Shown: positions 8,558-18,486 of the stretch, in pieces
Layout: every line of letters begins with the position of its first letter
Position numbering within the stretch: position 1 is the stretch's first letter
From: an uncultured Azonexus sp.
GTDB lineage: Bacteria; Pseudomonadota; Gammaproteobacteria; Burkholderiales; Rhodocyclaceae
DNA length: 35,088 nucleotides
Assembly: GCA_937983545.1 (NCBI GenBank)
Contig: CALJZP010000216.1
Location: forward strand, 1-35,088
Direction of reading: 5' to 3'
Made by a program: the position numbers and the translations under genes
Notes under the pieces: model-generated
What the model was told of the DNA's origin: nothing
The model's database searches: none
The model's input: only the letters and a program-made list of their open reading frames with translations

Positions 8558-9307
8558 ATGACTGCACAACTTCATCGTCACTTCGCCACCGCCCGGCCCC
8601 TGCCGCTCTACGTGCAGATCAAGGATGCACTGCGCGGCCAGATTTTCGATGGCACCTACGGCGCCCATGACCGTCTGCCGTCCGAGAACGAGCTGATGTC
8701 CACCTTTGGCGTCAGTCGTATCACCGTGCGCCAGGCGCTCGGCGATCTGGAAAAGGAGCAGTTGATCTTCAAGGTGCCGGGCAAGGGTGCCTTCGTCTCG
8801 CAGCCCAAGCCTTTCCAGCAACTGGCGCGGCTGCGCGGCTTTGCCGAGGCGATGGCCGATCAGGGCAGGGAAGCCTTCAACCGGGTCGTCGGCCACGCCA
8901 CGGTGACGGCCGATGTGACGCTGGCAGCGCGTTTGCAGGTGCCGGAAGGCAGCCCGCTGGTCGAGATTCGCCGGGTGCGCCATGCCGACCGCCAACCGGT
9001 ATCGCTCGATGTCACCTATGTCCGGCGCGAACTCGGCGAGCGGCTCGCGCGCGAAGACCTAGCGACGCGGGACATTTTCGTGATCATCGAAAACGATTAT
9101 GCGACCCCGCTCGGCCATGCCGACCTGAGCATCGATGCCATCGCGGCCGATCCCGTCCTGGCACGCCATCTCGAGGTGGCGCCCGGCGCGCCGATCCTGC
9201 GCATGGAACGCCTGACCTGGAGCAAGGCCGGGCTGCCCATCGACTTTGAATACCTCTACTACCGGGGCGACAGCTTCAGCTACCAGATCCGCGCCGAGCG
9301 CGGCTGA
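8558..9307 (+). CDS. GntR/HutC family transcriptional regulator
   Basis: A 249-residue repressor-type regulator. Residues about 15-80 form the GntR winged helix (PLYVQIKDALRGQI, LPSENELMSTFGVSRITVRQALGDLEKEQLI, GKGAFV). Residues about 100-245 form the UTRA effector-binding domain (VPEGSPLVEIRRVR, PVSLDVTYV, IDFEYLYYRGDSFSYQI). UTRA domains usually bind a small molecule related to the pathway substrate. It sits in the middle of the operon, between the importer and the oxidoreductase genes, and probably controls the promoter near 5300 through the palindrome there. The effector is unknown and is likely the imported compound or a product. Confidence 0.93.
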   Translation: MTAQLHRHFATARPLPLYVQIKDALRGQIFDGTYGAHDRLPSENELMSTFGVSRITVRQALGDLEKEQLIFKVPGKGAFVSQPKPFQQLARLRGFAEAMADQGREAFNRVVGHATVTADVTLAARLQVPEGSPLVEIRRVRHADRQPVSLDVTYVRRELGERLAREDLATRDIFVIIENDYATPLGHADLSIDAIAADPVLARHLEVAPGAPILRMERLTWSKAGLPIDFEYLYYRGDSFSYQIRAERG

Positions 9308-9325
9308 ACCCAACCAAGGAAAAAC

Positions 9326-11056
9326 ATGGAAACCCAACACATCGAAGTCGACATCCTCGTCGTTGGCGGCGGTACTGCCGGCCCGCTGGCCGCGATCAAG
9401 GCCAAGCAGAAGGCGCCGCACCTGCGCGTGCTGCTGCTCGACAAGGCCAATGTGAAGCGTGCCGGCGCCATCGCCGAAGGCATGGACAGCGTCAATAACG
9501 CCGTGATTCCCGGTTACGCGACGCCGGAACAGTACGTCAAAGAAATCACCATCGCCAACGACGGCATCGTCAATCAGGCGTCGATCAATGCGTATGCGAC
9601 CCGCAGTTTCGACATGATCAAGGAACTGGATGGCTGGGGGGTCAAGTTCGAGAAGGATGAAACCGGCGACTACGCGGTCAAGAAGGTGCATCACCTCGGT
9701 TCGTACGTGCTGCCGATGCCCGAGGGCTACAACGTCAAGAAGGTGCTGTTCAAGCAGATCCGCAAGGTCGGTGTCGAGGTCAGCAATCGGCTGACGACGA
9801 CCCGCCTGCTGGTCGGTGAGGACGGCCGGATTGCCGGTGCCATGGCGCTGGAATCGCGAACCGGCGATTTCGTCGTCATCCGCGCCAAGGCCGTGGTTCT
9901 ATGTACCGGCGCGGCCGGGCGTCTCGGCCTGCCGTCTTCGGGCTACCTGTTCGGCACCTACGAGAATCCGACCAATGCCGGCGACGGCTACAGCATGGCC
10001 TATCACGCCGGTGCCGAGCTTTCCGGCCTGGAGTGCTTCCAGATCAACCCGTTGATCAAGGACTACAACGGCCCGGCCTGCGCCTACGTGACTGGCCCGT
10101 TCGGTGGCTATACGGTCAATGCCAAGGGTGAGCGCTTCATTCGCAGCGACTACTGGAGCGGCCAGATGATGCTCGAGTTCTGGCGCGAACTGGAAGGCGG
10201 CAATGGCCCGGTGTTTTTGAAGCTCGACCATTTGGCAGACGAAACCGTGACCAAGATCGAAGATGTGCTGCATGTCACGGAACGGCCGACTCGCGGCATC
10301 TTCCATGAGGGACGTGGCGTCGACTATCGCCACGACCTGGTCGAGATGCACATTTCCGAAATCGGCCTGTGTGGTGGTCACAGCGCCTCCGGGGTGTGGG
10401 TGGACGAGAACGCCCGTACTACGGTGCCGGGGCTCTACGCCGCCGGTGACCTGTGCAACGTCGCCCACAACTACATGCTGGGTGCCATGGTCTTCGGCAA
10501 AATCGCCGGCGAGGATGCCGTCGATTTTATCGAAGGCAAGGAACACGCCCTGGTCGACCAGGAGCAGATCGAGAACGAACGCGAGCGCATCTTCGCCCCG
10601 CTGGCTCGTGAGGACGGTATTTCGCCGACGCAGATCGAGTACAAGCTGCGCCGCATGGTCAATGACTACCTGCAGCCGCCGAAAGTGACGGCCAAGATGG
10701 AAATCGGCCTCAAGCGCTTTGCCGAAATCCGTGCTGATCTTGACCATATGAAGGCACGCAATCCGCACGAACTGATGCGCGCCATGGAGGTGCATGCCAT
10801 CCTCGACTGCGCTGAACTGGCGGCCAAGGCGTCGCTGTACCGGACGGAAAGCCGCTGGGGCCTTTACCACTACCGTACCGATTTTGAGGGGCGCAACGAT
10901 GCCGAGTGGTTCAACTTCGTCGAAATCCGCAAGGGTGCGGATGGTCAGCCGGAGTTGTTCAAGCGTCCGGTGCCGCCATATATCTACCCGATCGACAAGA
11001 GCGAACTGTATGGCTACGACGCCATGCGCATCGAATCCGAAGAATTGGCTGCCTGA
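9326..11056 (+). CDS. AprA-like FAD flavoprotein (fumarate reductase/APS reductase superfamily)
   Basis: A 576-residue flavoprotein. The N-terminus has the FAD dinucleotide fold DILVVGGGTAGPLAA (residues 9-23), and the C-terminal FAD motif TVPGLYAAGDL is followed by AHNYMLGAMVFGKIAGEDA. The segment GGHSASGVWV lies where this superfamily has catalytic residues. With the adjacent AprB-like ferredoxin it resembles the alpha subunit of dissimilatory APS reductase, but it is shorter than usual AprA, and no sat or qmo genes lie nearby. Context (organosulfur-type importer, GntR regulator) suggests reduction or oxidation of an imported sulfur compound, not respiration of sulfate. The ATG at 9326 follows AAGGA. 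Superfamily is certain; the reaction is not known. Confidence 0.85.
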   Translation: METQHIEVDILVVGGGTAGPLAAIKAKQKAPHLRVLLLDKANVKRAGAIAEGMDSVNNAVIPGYATPEQYVKEITIANDGIVNQASINAYATRSFDMIKELDGWGVKFEKDETGDYAVKKVHHLGSYVLPMPEGYNVKKVLFKQIRKVGVEVSNRLTTTRLLVGEDGRIAGAMALESRTGDFVVIRAKAVVLCTGAAGRLGLPSSGYLFGTYENPTNAGDGYSMAYHAGAELSGLECFQINPLIKDYNGPACAYVTGPFGGYTVNAKGERFIRSDYWSGQMMLEFWRELEGGNGPVFLKLDHLADETVTKIEDVLHVTERPTRGIFHEGRGVDYRHDLVEMHISEIGLCGGHSASGVWVDENARTTVPGLYAAGDLCNVAHNYMLGAMVFGKIAGEDAVDFIEGKEHALVDQEQIENERERIFAPLAREDGISPTQIEYKLRRMVNDYLQPPKVTAKMEIGLKRFAEIRADLDHMKARNPHELMRAMEVHAILDCAELAAKASLYRTESRWGLYHYRTDFEGRNDAEWFNFVEIRKGADGQPELFKRPVPPYIYPIDKSELYGYDAMRIESEELAA

Positions 11057-11065
11057 GGTAAAAAC

Positions 11066-11302
11066 ATGAGCACAACGATTGAACAGGATTTCAAGGTTTC
11101 CATCATCGTCGATCACGACAAGTGCATCGCCGACAAGGGTTGCCGCATCTGCATCGACGTTTGCCCGACCGACATCCTGATTCACGATGCCGGCGACGGA
11201 AAGATCAAGATGGCCTACGACGAGTGCTGGTACTGCCTGCCGTGCGCGCACGACTGCCCGACCAAGGCGATCAAGGTCGAAATTCCCTACCTGTTGCGGT
11301 GA
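11066..11302 (+). CDS. AprB-like ferredoxin with two [4Fe-4S] clusters
   Basis: A 78-residue ferredoxin with eight cysteines in two groups: Cys20, 26, 29, 33 (CIADKGCRICIDVCP) and Cys54, 57, 60, 64 (CWYCLPCAHDCP). The CWxCxxCxxxCP motif and the short C-terminal tail resemble the beta subunit of APS reductase, which passes electrons to the flavin of the alpha subunit. It starts nine bases after the flavoprotein gene, so the two very likely form a complex. It lacks the longer C-terminal tail by which AprB wraps around AprA, which sets it apart from true AprB. Confidence 0.9.
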   Translation: MSTTIEQDFKVSIIVDHDKCIADKGCRICIDVCPTDILIHDAGDGKIKMAYDECWYCLPCAHDCPTKAIKVEIPYLLR

Positions 11303-11309
11303 GGCGGCG

Positions 11310-12266
11310 ATGATCGATTTTTCCGACTATCCCGAGCTGGCGGCATTCGAATCCCTGCTGACCAGTACCGACCCCGCCGTGCGCAGGGTCGGGCTGCTGC
11401 AGATCGTCGACATGGCGGATGAGGTGCCGGCACCATTCGTGGCCGCGACCGGCGACAGCGATGCCGGCGTTCGCCTCGAAGCCGCCAAGGCGCTGGAAGG
11501 CAATCCGGCGCCCGAGGCGATCCGGGCACTGGCCGGCCTGCTGGCCGATCCGGATGGCGAGGTCGCCGACAACGCTGCCATTTCGCTGGGCGAAATCCTC
11601 GATCCCGGTGCCGGGCCTGTCCTGCTCGCGCTGCTGCGCGAAGCGTCGGGCGATGCTCGGGCTGCCTTGCTCGGCGCCTTGCGGAAACTGCGTCATGCCC
11701 CGGCCCTGCACGACGCGGTGGCGCTCAGTGAAGACACATCGGCCGAAGTGCGGCGCGAGGCCATCGGCGTACTCGCCTATCTCAAGGATGCTGCGGCCGT
11801 TCCGGCACTGCTGAAGCGGATCGCAGATAGCGATGCCGAAGTCAGGCGAATCGCTGTCGGCGCCCTGGTCTTCGCCGCCCGGCCGGACGTCGCCTTGGTC
11901 GTTGGAAAGGCTCTGGGCGACCCGGATTGGCAGGTCAGGCAGGAGGCTGCCGGCACCCTTGGCAAGCTGAAACGAGATGAATCCATTCCGGCGCTGCTCG
12001 GGGCGCTCGACGACCCGGCCTGGGAGGTCCGTCTCAAGGCGGCCAACGCCCTTGGCGGGATGCGTGCCCCGGCTGCACTCCCAGGCTTGATCGCCAATCT
12101 GGCGCATCCCATCAGCAACCTGCGCAAGGAAGTTGCCAATGCGCTGGGTGCCATTGGGGATCAGGATGCGGCCGATGCCTTGCGTTCGGTTCTCGATGAC
12201 GACCGCGATATTGAGGTTCGCAAAGCGGCTCAGCGTGCCCTGGATGCACTGGGCGCCCAAGCATAA
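11310..12266 (+). CDS. HEAT-repeat protein
   Basis: A 318-residue protein composed almost wholly of about nine HEAT (PBS-lyase-like) repeats of about 31 residues, with recurrent units such as DPDGEVADNAAISLGEI, DSDAEVRRIAVGAL, DPDWQVRQEAAGTLGKL and DPAWEVRLKAANALGGM. Such solenoids are binding scaffolds without catalysis of their own. No signal peptide or membrane segment is visible, so it should be cytoplasmic. It starts eight bases after the ferredoxin gene and is followed three bases later by a membrane Fe-S protein, so a role in assembling or holding the flavoprotein-ferredoxin complex, perhaps at the membrane, is plausible but unproven. Confidence 0.88.
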   Translation: MIDFSDYPELAAFESLLTSTDPAVRRVGLLQIVDMADEVPAPFVAATGDSDAGVRLEAAKALEGNPAPEAIRALAGLLADPDGEVADNAAISLGEILDPGAGPVLLALLREASGDARAALLGALRKLRHAPALHDAVALSEDTSAEVRREAIGVLAYLKDAAAVPALLKRIADSDAEVRRIAVGALVFAARPDVALVVGKALGDPDWQVRQEAAGTLGKLKRDESIPALLGALDDPAWEVRLKAANALGGMRAPAALPGLIANLAHPISNLRKEVANALGAIGDQDAADALRSVLDDDRDIEVRKAAQRALDALGAQA

Positions 12267-12269
12267 GCC

Positions 12270-13556
12270 GTGACCTCGCTCGTACGCTCCCTGATTCGGC
12301 CCGTGCGATGGGGTGACAGGCTGTCTCGGGCCTTGCAGGTGCTGGGAAACTGGCTGCAGCTGCGGCAGGACGCGATTCGTTGCCTGCAGTGGGCTGTCGT
12401 TGCCATCTATTACGTACTGTTGATAGTGCCGGCCATCTTTCCTCCGGGCAGCGGTGCAGGCTCGCTCGAGCAACTGGCTGTTTGGGCAGAGGTGCTCTTC
12501 TGGGCTGTGTGGTGGCCCGGCGTCCTGGTTTTTACATTGCTGTTCGGGCAGTTCTGGTGCGGCGTATTCTGTCCGGATGGAACCGTTACCGAGTTCGCCA
12601 GCCGGCGCGGCCTGGGCAGCAAGATTCCCGGCTGGGTGCGCAAGCCGGCTTGGGCGTTGATGGCGATTGCCGTAACGACCCTCTACGAGCATCTCAGCCA
12701 CGCGTATTCCTCGCCCCGGGCCATCTTGCTTTCGCTTGGGCTTACCTCGCTGCTGGCATTGGTGTGCGGCCTGCTCATGGGGCGTTCAAAGCGTGTCTGG
12801 TGTCGTTATCTTTGCCCGGTTGGCAGTATTTTTTCCCTGATGGCCCGGTGTGCCGTGCTGCAGTTCAAGGTGGATCGAGGGCGCTGGGATGGTGCGCCCA
12901 AGCCCTTGCCGCGCGCGGTGGATTGTCCTTTGTTGCTCGATGTCAGGCGCCTGCGCGGCAACGAAAAATGCAGCATGTGCGGGCGTTGCAGCGGGCATCG
13001 GGATGCAGTCCGTCTCGGCTACCGCTGGCCGGGGAGCGAGATCGTCAATCTCGGTGTGGCCGATTTGCGAAACAGCGATGTGTTTGGCGTATTGGGCGTG
13101 ATGATCGGACTGTTTTTCTCGGTCAGCCATGCATCTCCAATTGTCAGGCTTATGACGGACATGGTGCGGCTCCCATTTTTGCCGAGCCAGACCTGGTTAG
13201 CCGTGTCGCTTGCGACTGCCGCCATTGCAATACTGCTATGGGTCGCGCTTTATCTGATTTCCGGCACAAGCGTTCAGCTGGCGAAGCACCTGAGTTACGG
13301 CCTGATCCCGGTAGGTGCCGGGGGCATGATTCTGGTGGCCTTCCACTACAGCCTTGAGCTTTTCCAGCGCGTTGGGCTGGCCTTCGGGGCAGCGGCGCAG
13401 GCGCTTGGAAACCTGCTCATCTTGGGAACCGCGGGCTGGAGCATCGTCCTCGGAGCCATGATTTTGCGTCGATCCGGACGCTCGGGGAGCTGCGTTCGGG
13501 TGGCTTGCTATGTCGCCATGGTTGGGGGCGTTGCCGCCCTGTTTGTAGCGGTGTGA
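12270..13556 (+). CDS. NapH/NosR-like membrane Fe-S protein
   Basis: A 428-residue polytopic membrane protein with Fe-S ligands. It has a GTG start three bases after the HEAT gene stop. Membrane segments lie near residues 40-58, 72-92, 128-145 and 152-172, with several more after 265. Cysteine motifs are WCGVFCPDG (96-104), WCRYLCPVG (177-185), Cys219 and KCSMCGRC (Cys234, 237, 240), as in the NapH/NosR/RdxA family, which pass quinol electrons to periplasmic or cytoplasmic partners. The natural inference is that it supplies electrons from the quinone pool to the ferredoxin-flavoprotein pair. The final ligand set departs from a standard CxxCxxCxxxCP, ending CGRCSGH, so one cluster may be altered. 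Confidence 0.85.
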   Translation: MTSLVRSLIRPVRWGDRLSRALQVLGNWLQLRQDAIRCLQWAVVAIYYVLLIVPAIFPPGSGAGSLEQLAVWAEVLFWAVWWPGVLVFTLLFGQFWCGVFCPDGTVTEFASRRGLGSKIPGWVRKPAWALMAIAVTTLYEHLSHAYSSPRAILLSLGLTSLLALVCGLLMGRSKRVWCRYLCPVGSIFSLMARCAVLQFKVDRGRWDGAPKPLPRAVDCPLLLDVRRLRGNEKCSMCGRCSGHRDAVRLGYRWPGSEIVNLGVADLRNSDVFGVLGVMIGLFFSVSHASPIVRLMTDMVRLPFLPSQTWLAVSLATAAIAILLWVALYLISGTSVQLAKHLSYGLIPVGAGGMILVAFHYSLELFQRVGLAFGAAAQALGNLLILGTAGWSIVLGAMILRRSGRSGSCVRVACYVAMVGGVAALFVAV

Positions 13557-13692
13557 CTTTCATCTAAGCAATTTAGGCGAGGCTGATTTGCTTATTCCGA
13601 CTAAATCGTTCGCCGCTCGGGCATGACGGGATACATTGGAACCCGAGTTCTTCATGTTCTCTCTCTCTTGTATCACGCACTTGCGTTTAGGG

Positions 13693-13722
13693 CCTGGCAC
13701 CGGTGGTGTCAGGTCTTTTTTT
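13693..13722 (+). terminator. Rho-independent terminator after the Apr-like operon
   Basis: CCTGGCACC pairs with GGTGTCAGG (one G-U pair) around a short loop, followed by TCTTTTTTT. It lies 137 bases after the membrane Fe-S gene and 66 before the YeeE-type pair, so it ends the large operon or attenuates read-through. GCTTATTCC at 13590-13598 upstream of it resembles the sulfur-gene words elsewhere. Confidence 0.8.
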
Positions 13723-13787
13723 CGAGGAGCGCTGCTTGGCGCGGCGACTATCCGGATGATCCGCCAGGTAAATCGCCAGGGGGTACG

Positions 13788-14237
13788 ATGACTATCGATT
13801 TCAATCACTTCACACCTTGGGATGCTTTGTTGGGCGGCCTGCTGATCGGACTGGCTACCGCCTTCCTGTTTCTCGGTACCGGGCGGGTCGCCGGCGTGAG
13901 CGGGATATTCGGGAAACTTGTTTGCGACCGGGCGCCCGATTCCGGTTGGCGCTTTGCCTTTCTGGCAGGGCTGGTTGGTTCCGGTCTCCTGTGGAGCTTG
14001 CTGGGCAACCCGCAAGGCGTTTTCCAGCAAGGTTTCGAAACGCCGGGGGCGTGGGCGCTCTTCTCGGTGGCCGGTTTGTTGGCCGGCTTCGGCGCCAGGA
14101 TGGCCAACGGCTGTACCAGCGGGCATGGGGTCTGCGGGCTTGCCCGCCTGTCAGGACGCTCCCTGGTTGCCGTTCCATGCTTCATGCTGGGTGGTGGCCT
14201 GGCTGTTTACCTGATTCGCCACGTACTGGGGGGGTGA
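13788..14237 (+). CDS. YeeE/YedE family transporter, first half
   Basis: A 149-residue membrane protein of the YeeE/YedE (TsuA/PmpA) family, whose characterised members import thiosulfate or related sulfur species. About four hydrophobic segments are visible, with the conserved loop motif NGCTSGHGVCGLARLSGRS, whose cysteine is central to sulfur handling in the family. Full-length TsuA is about 350 residues; here the function is split over this and the next gene. The ATG at 13788 follows AGGGGG. The next gene starts one base after its stop. Confidence 0.87.
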   Translation: MTIDFNHFTPWDALLGGLLIGLATAFLFLGTGRVAGVSGIFGKLVCDRAPDSGWRFAFLAGLVGSGLLWSLLGNPQGVFQQGFETPGAWALFSVAGLLAGFGARMANGCTSGHGVCGLARLSGRSLVAVPCFMLGGGLAVYLIRHVLGG

Positions 14238-14238
14238 C

Positions 14239-14697
14239 ATGAAACTCTGGTGCTCGTTGCTATCCGGTTTGCTGTTCGGTGCCGGGTTGATCATTTCCGG
14301 GATGACCGATCCGGGCAAGGTTCAGGCTTTTCTCGACGTTGCCGGCGCCTGGGATCCCTCGCTGGGGTTCGTCATGCTGGGCGCCATTGCCGTTGCCGGC
14401 ATTGCTTTCCGTCTCGGGGCGCGTTGGGGAATAACGGCGCATCAGACGGGCGGGCTAGGCATCGATGCTTCCCTGGTCATTGGCAGCCTGCTTTTCGGTG
14501 TCGGCTGGGGTGTGGCGGGGATTTGCCCGGGGCCAGCACTGGTCGGCCTGGGGGCGGGCTTGCTGCCAGCCTCGGTGTTCGTCATTTGCATGCTTTTCGG
14601 CATGGAGGCGCAAGCCTGGCTGGCCGAATCAGGCGCCAGGAATGAGTCGGACACACCTGGACAAACGCCAGCCTCCGACCGGCCGGAAGCGTTTTGA
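14239..14697 (+). CDS. YeeE/YedE family transporter, second half
   Basis: A 152-residue membrane protein complementary to the preceding gene. It contains four hydrophobic segments and the paired motifs LISGMTDPGKVQAFLDVAGAWDPSLGFVMLGAI and GICPGPALVGLG, the latter with the second conserved cysteine. The C-terminal 25 residues are polar and probably cytoplasmic. The one-base gap to its partner indicates joint synthesis and a heteromeric channel. Placement between an organosulfur operon and metY suggests thiosulfate or reduced sulfur uptake; the substrate is inferred from the family. Confidence 0.87.
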   Translation: MKLWCSLLSGLLFGAGLIISGMTDPGKVQAFLDVAGAWDPSLGFVMLGAIAVAGIAFRLGARWGITAHQTGGLGIDASLVIGSLLFGVGWGVAGICPGPALVGLGAGLLPASVFVICMLFGMEAQAWLAESGARNESDTPGQTPASDRPEAF

Positions 14698-14791
14698 TAT
14701 CCGGCGCCTCGCCGGCCAAGCCTGAAGGGCGATTTCGCGGGAAAAAAATCGCGTCCAGGCCCATGCAGACTGCCTTGCCCGAATTCCCGAG

Positions 14792-14838
14792 ATGCTTATA
14801 CCGCCAAGCACCCATAAGGACATTCATTTTTCTTCGTT
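14792..14838 (+). promoter_or_regulatory. Sulfur/methionine regulatory words upstream of metY
   Basis: ATGCTTATA (14792-14800), CATAAG (14813-14818) and TTCTTCGTT (14830-14838). CATAAG-N11-TTCTTCGTT recurs with the same spacing upstream of metN (29914-29939), and TTCTTCGTT also precedes the second metY-like gene on the opposite strand. These look like binding sites of a regulator shared by the methionine genes. Confidence 0.5.
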
Positions 14839-14857
14839 ATCAATCCGCTTCCCCTGA

Positions 14858-17508
<2,651 letters not shown>

Positions 17509-17700
17509 GCGTCATCAAGACGTTTTCACTCGCCTATGGCAATGAATTCATCCCTCCTGTTTTCTCGCGATGGGGTGTCGAGGGCTGGAGGGGTGCTAGA
17601 AGCATATATCCCGGAGCCTGATTAGCAGCGAATAATTCCGTCGTTCGGCGATGACCCGTGTTTGGCTAGATTGGAAGCGTCATCGAACAGGAGGTGCATC

Positions 17701-17982
17701 ATGGCTGCTTTGATCGTGGGTGGAGACCGTGTCGAGTCGTTCCGCGACTTTCTTGCCGGGCAAGGCTATACGCCGGTGCGTCACTGGAGCGGGCGCAAGC
17801 CCGGCGAGTGCCACCGGGTCATTCCGGTGGATACGCGGGTTGTGGTGGTTGTCGTCGACCAGATCAATCATGGGTTGGCCCGCAAGATCCGTCGGGCGGC
17901 CGACGAGATGGCGGTACCGGTGATTTTCAGCAAGCGGAGTCTGGGGCAACTGAGTGAAGGCCTGGCCTGCCTTGCCGCCTGA
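17701..17982 (+). CDS. DUF2325 family protein
   Basis: A 93-residue protein resembling the DUF2325 family: LIVGGDRVESFRDFLAGQGYTPVRHWSGRKPGE, then VVVVVVDQINHGLARKIRRAADEMAVPVIFSKRSLGQL. It looks like a small Rossmann-like fold. The function is unknown. The ATG at 17701 has AGGAGG at ideal spacing. It is a single-gene unit: GCATATATC at 17602-17610 lies upstream and a strong hairpin terminator lies downstream. No cysteine cluster is present apart from Cys50 and one near the end. Confidence 0.8.
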   Translation: MAALIVGGDRVESFRDFLAGQGYTPVRHWSGRKPGECHRVIPVDTRVVVVVVDQINHGLARKIRRAADEMAVPVIFSKRSLGQLSEGLACLAA

Positions 17983-17986
17983 GGAA

Positions 17987-18022
17987 GGGCACTCCGGGGA
18001 AAACGGAGTGCCCAGTCTTTTC
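17987..18022. terminator. Bidirectional terminator
   Basis: A 10-bp perfect stem GGGCACTCCG/CGGAGTGCCC around a seven-base loop, followed by AGTCTTTTC on the plus side. It lies between two convergent genes and would end the DUF2325 transcript; the minus-strand U tract is weaker. Confidence 0.85.
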
Positions 18023-18024
18023 AG

Positions 18025-18207
18025 TCAATAGGGCTGGTCGGCCGAAGCCAGTGGCGCGCCCCGGCGCAATGCCAGACGCAGCAGGGCACGGGCATCGTTC
18101 GCATGAAGCTCGTCCAGCCAGCTTGGCAGTGCGCCAAAGCGCTGCTGGTAGGTGGTGAACAGGTTGGTGGTGGCCGCACGGATCGGCAATTCAAGCGTGA
18201 GTACCAT
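18025..18207 (-). CDS. Small conserved-looking hypothetical protein
   Basis: A 60-residue protein, starting MVLTLELPIRAATTNLFTTY and ending PLASADQPY. I do not recognise the family. The start at 18207 is well supported by GAGAGGAG upstream at the right spacing, and the coding sense is plausible: Leu/Ala/Arg-rich and probably two helices (WLDELHANDARALLRLALRRG). No signal peptide, membrane segment or cysteine is seen. It is divergent from the FadL-type gene and convergent with DUF2325. Confidence 0.65.
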   Translation of the reverse strand: MVLTLELPIRAATTNLFTTYQQRFGALPSWLDELHANDARALLRLALRRGAPLASADQPY

Positions 18208-18486
18208 GGTTTGCTCCTCTCTCCCCTGATGGTCCGGCGTAGCCGGCTCCCGGGGAGGTTGGAGCGAGCGACGCTTTAGCCAGTATTTGTCGCCCGCCCT
18301 GGCAAGTTATCGGTTAAATCCGGCGGGTGAATCCATTGTCCGTAAAACGCCCGGTTTCGAGAAAGTATTTCTGGCTATTTCGATATACCCGTTACGACAG
18401 ATAAGGATCGAAAAAATGATTCGTTCCTGCCGGCCGGATCGCCACCTAGCCTGTGTCTCCATTACATCAATCACTGGAGAACCTCC

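Noticed and set aside
9326-11302. True dissimilatory APS reductase aprBA
   Set aside because: Gene order is A then B, the flavoprotein is short, the ferredoxin lacks the AprB tail, and no sat or qmo genes are present.
11271-12701. 476-codon open frame on the minus strand
   Set aside because: Antisense to the HEAT-repeat gene; its apparent repeats mirror the HEAT repeats.
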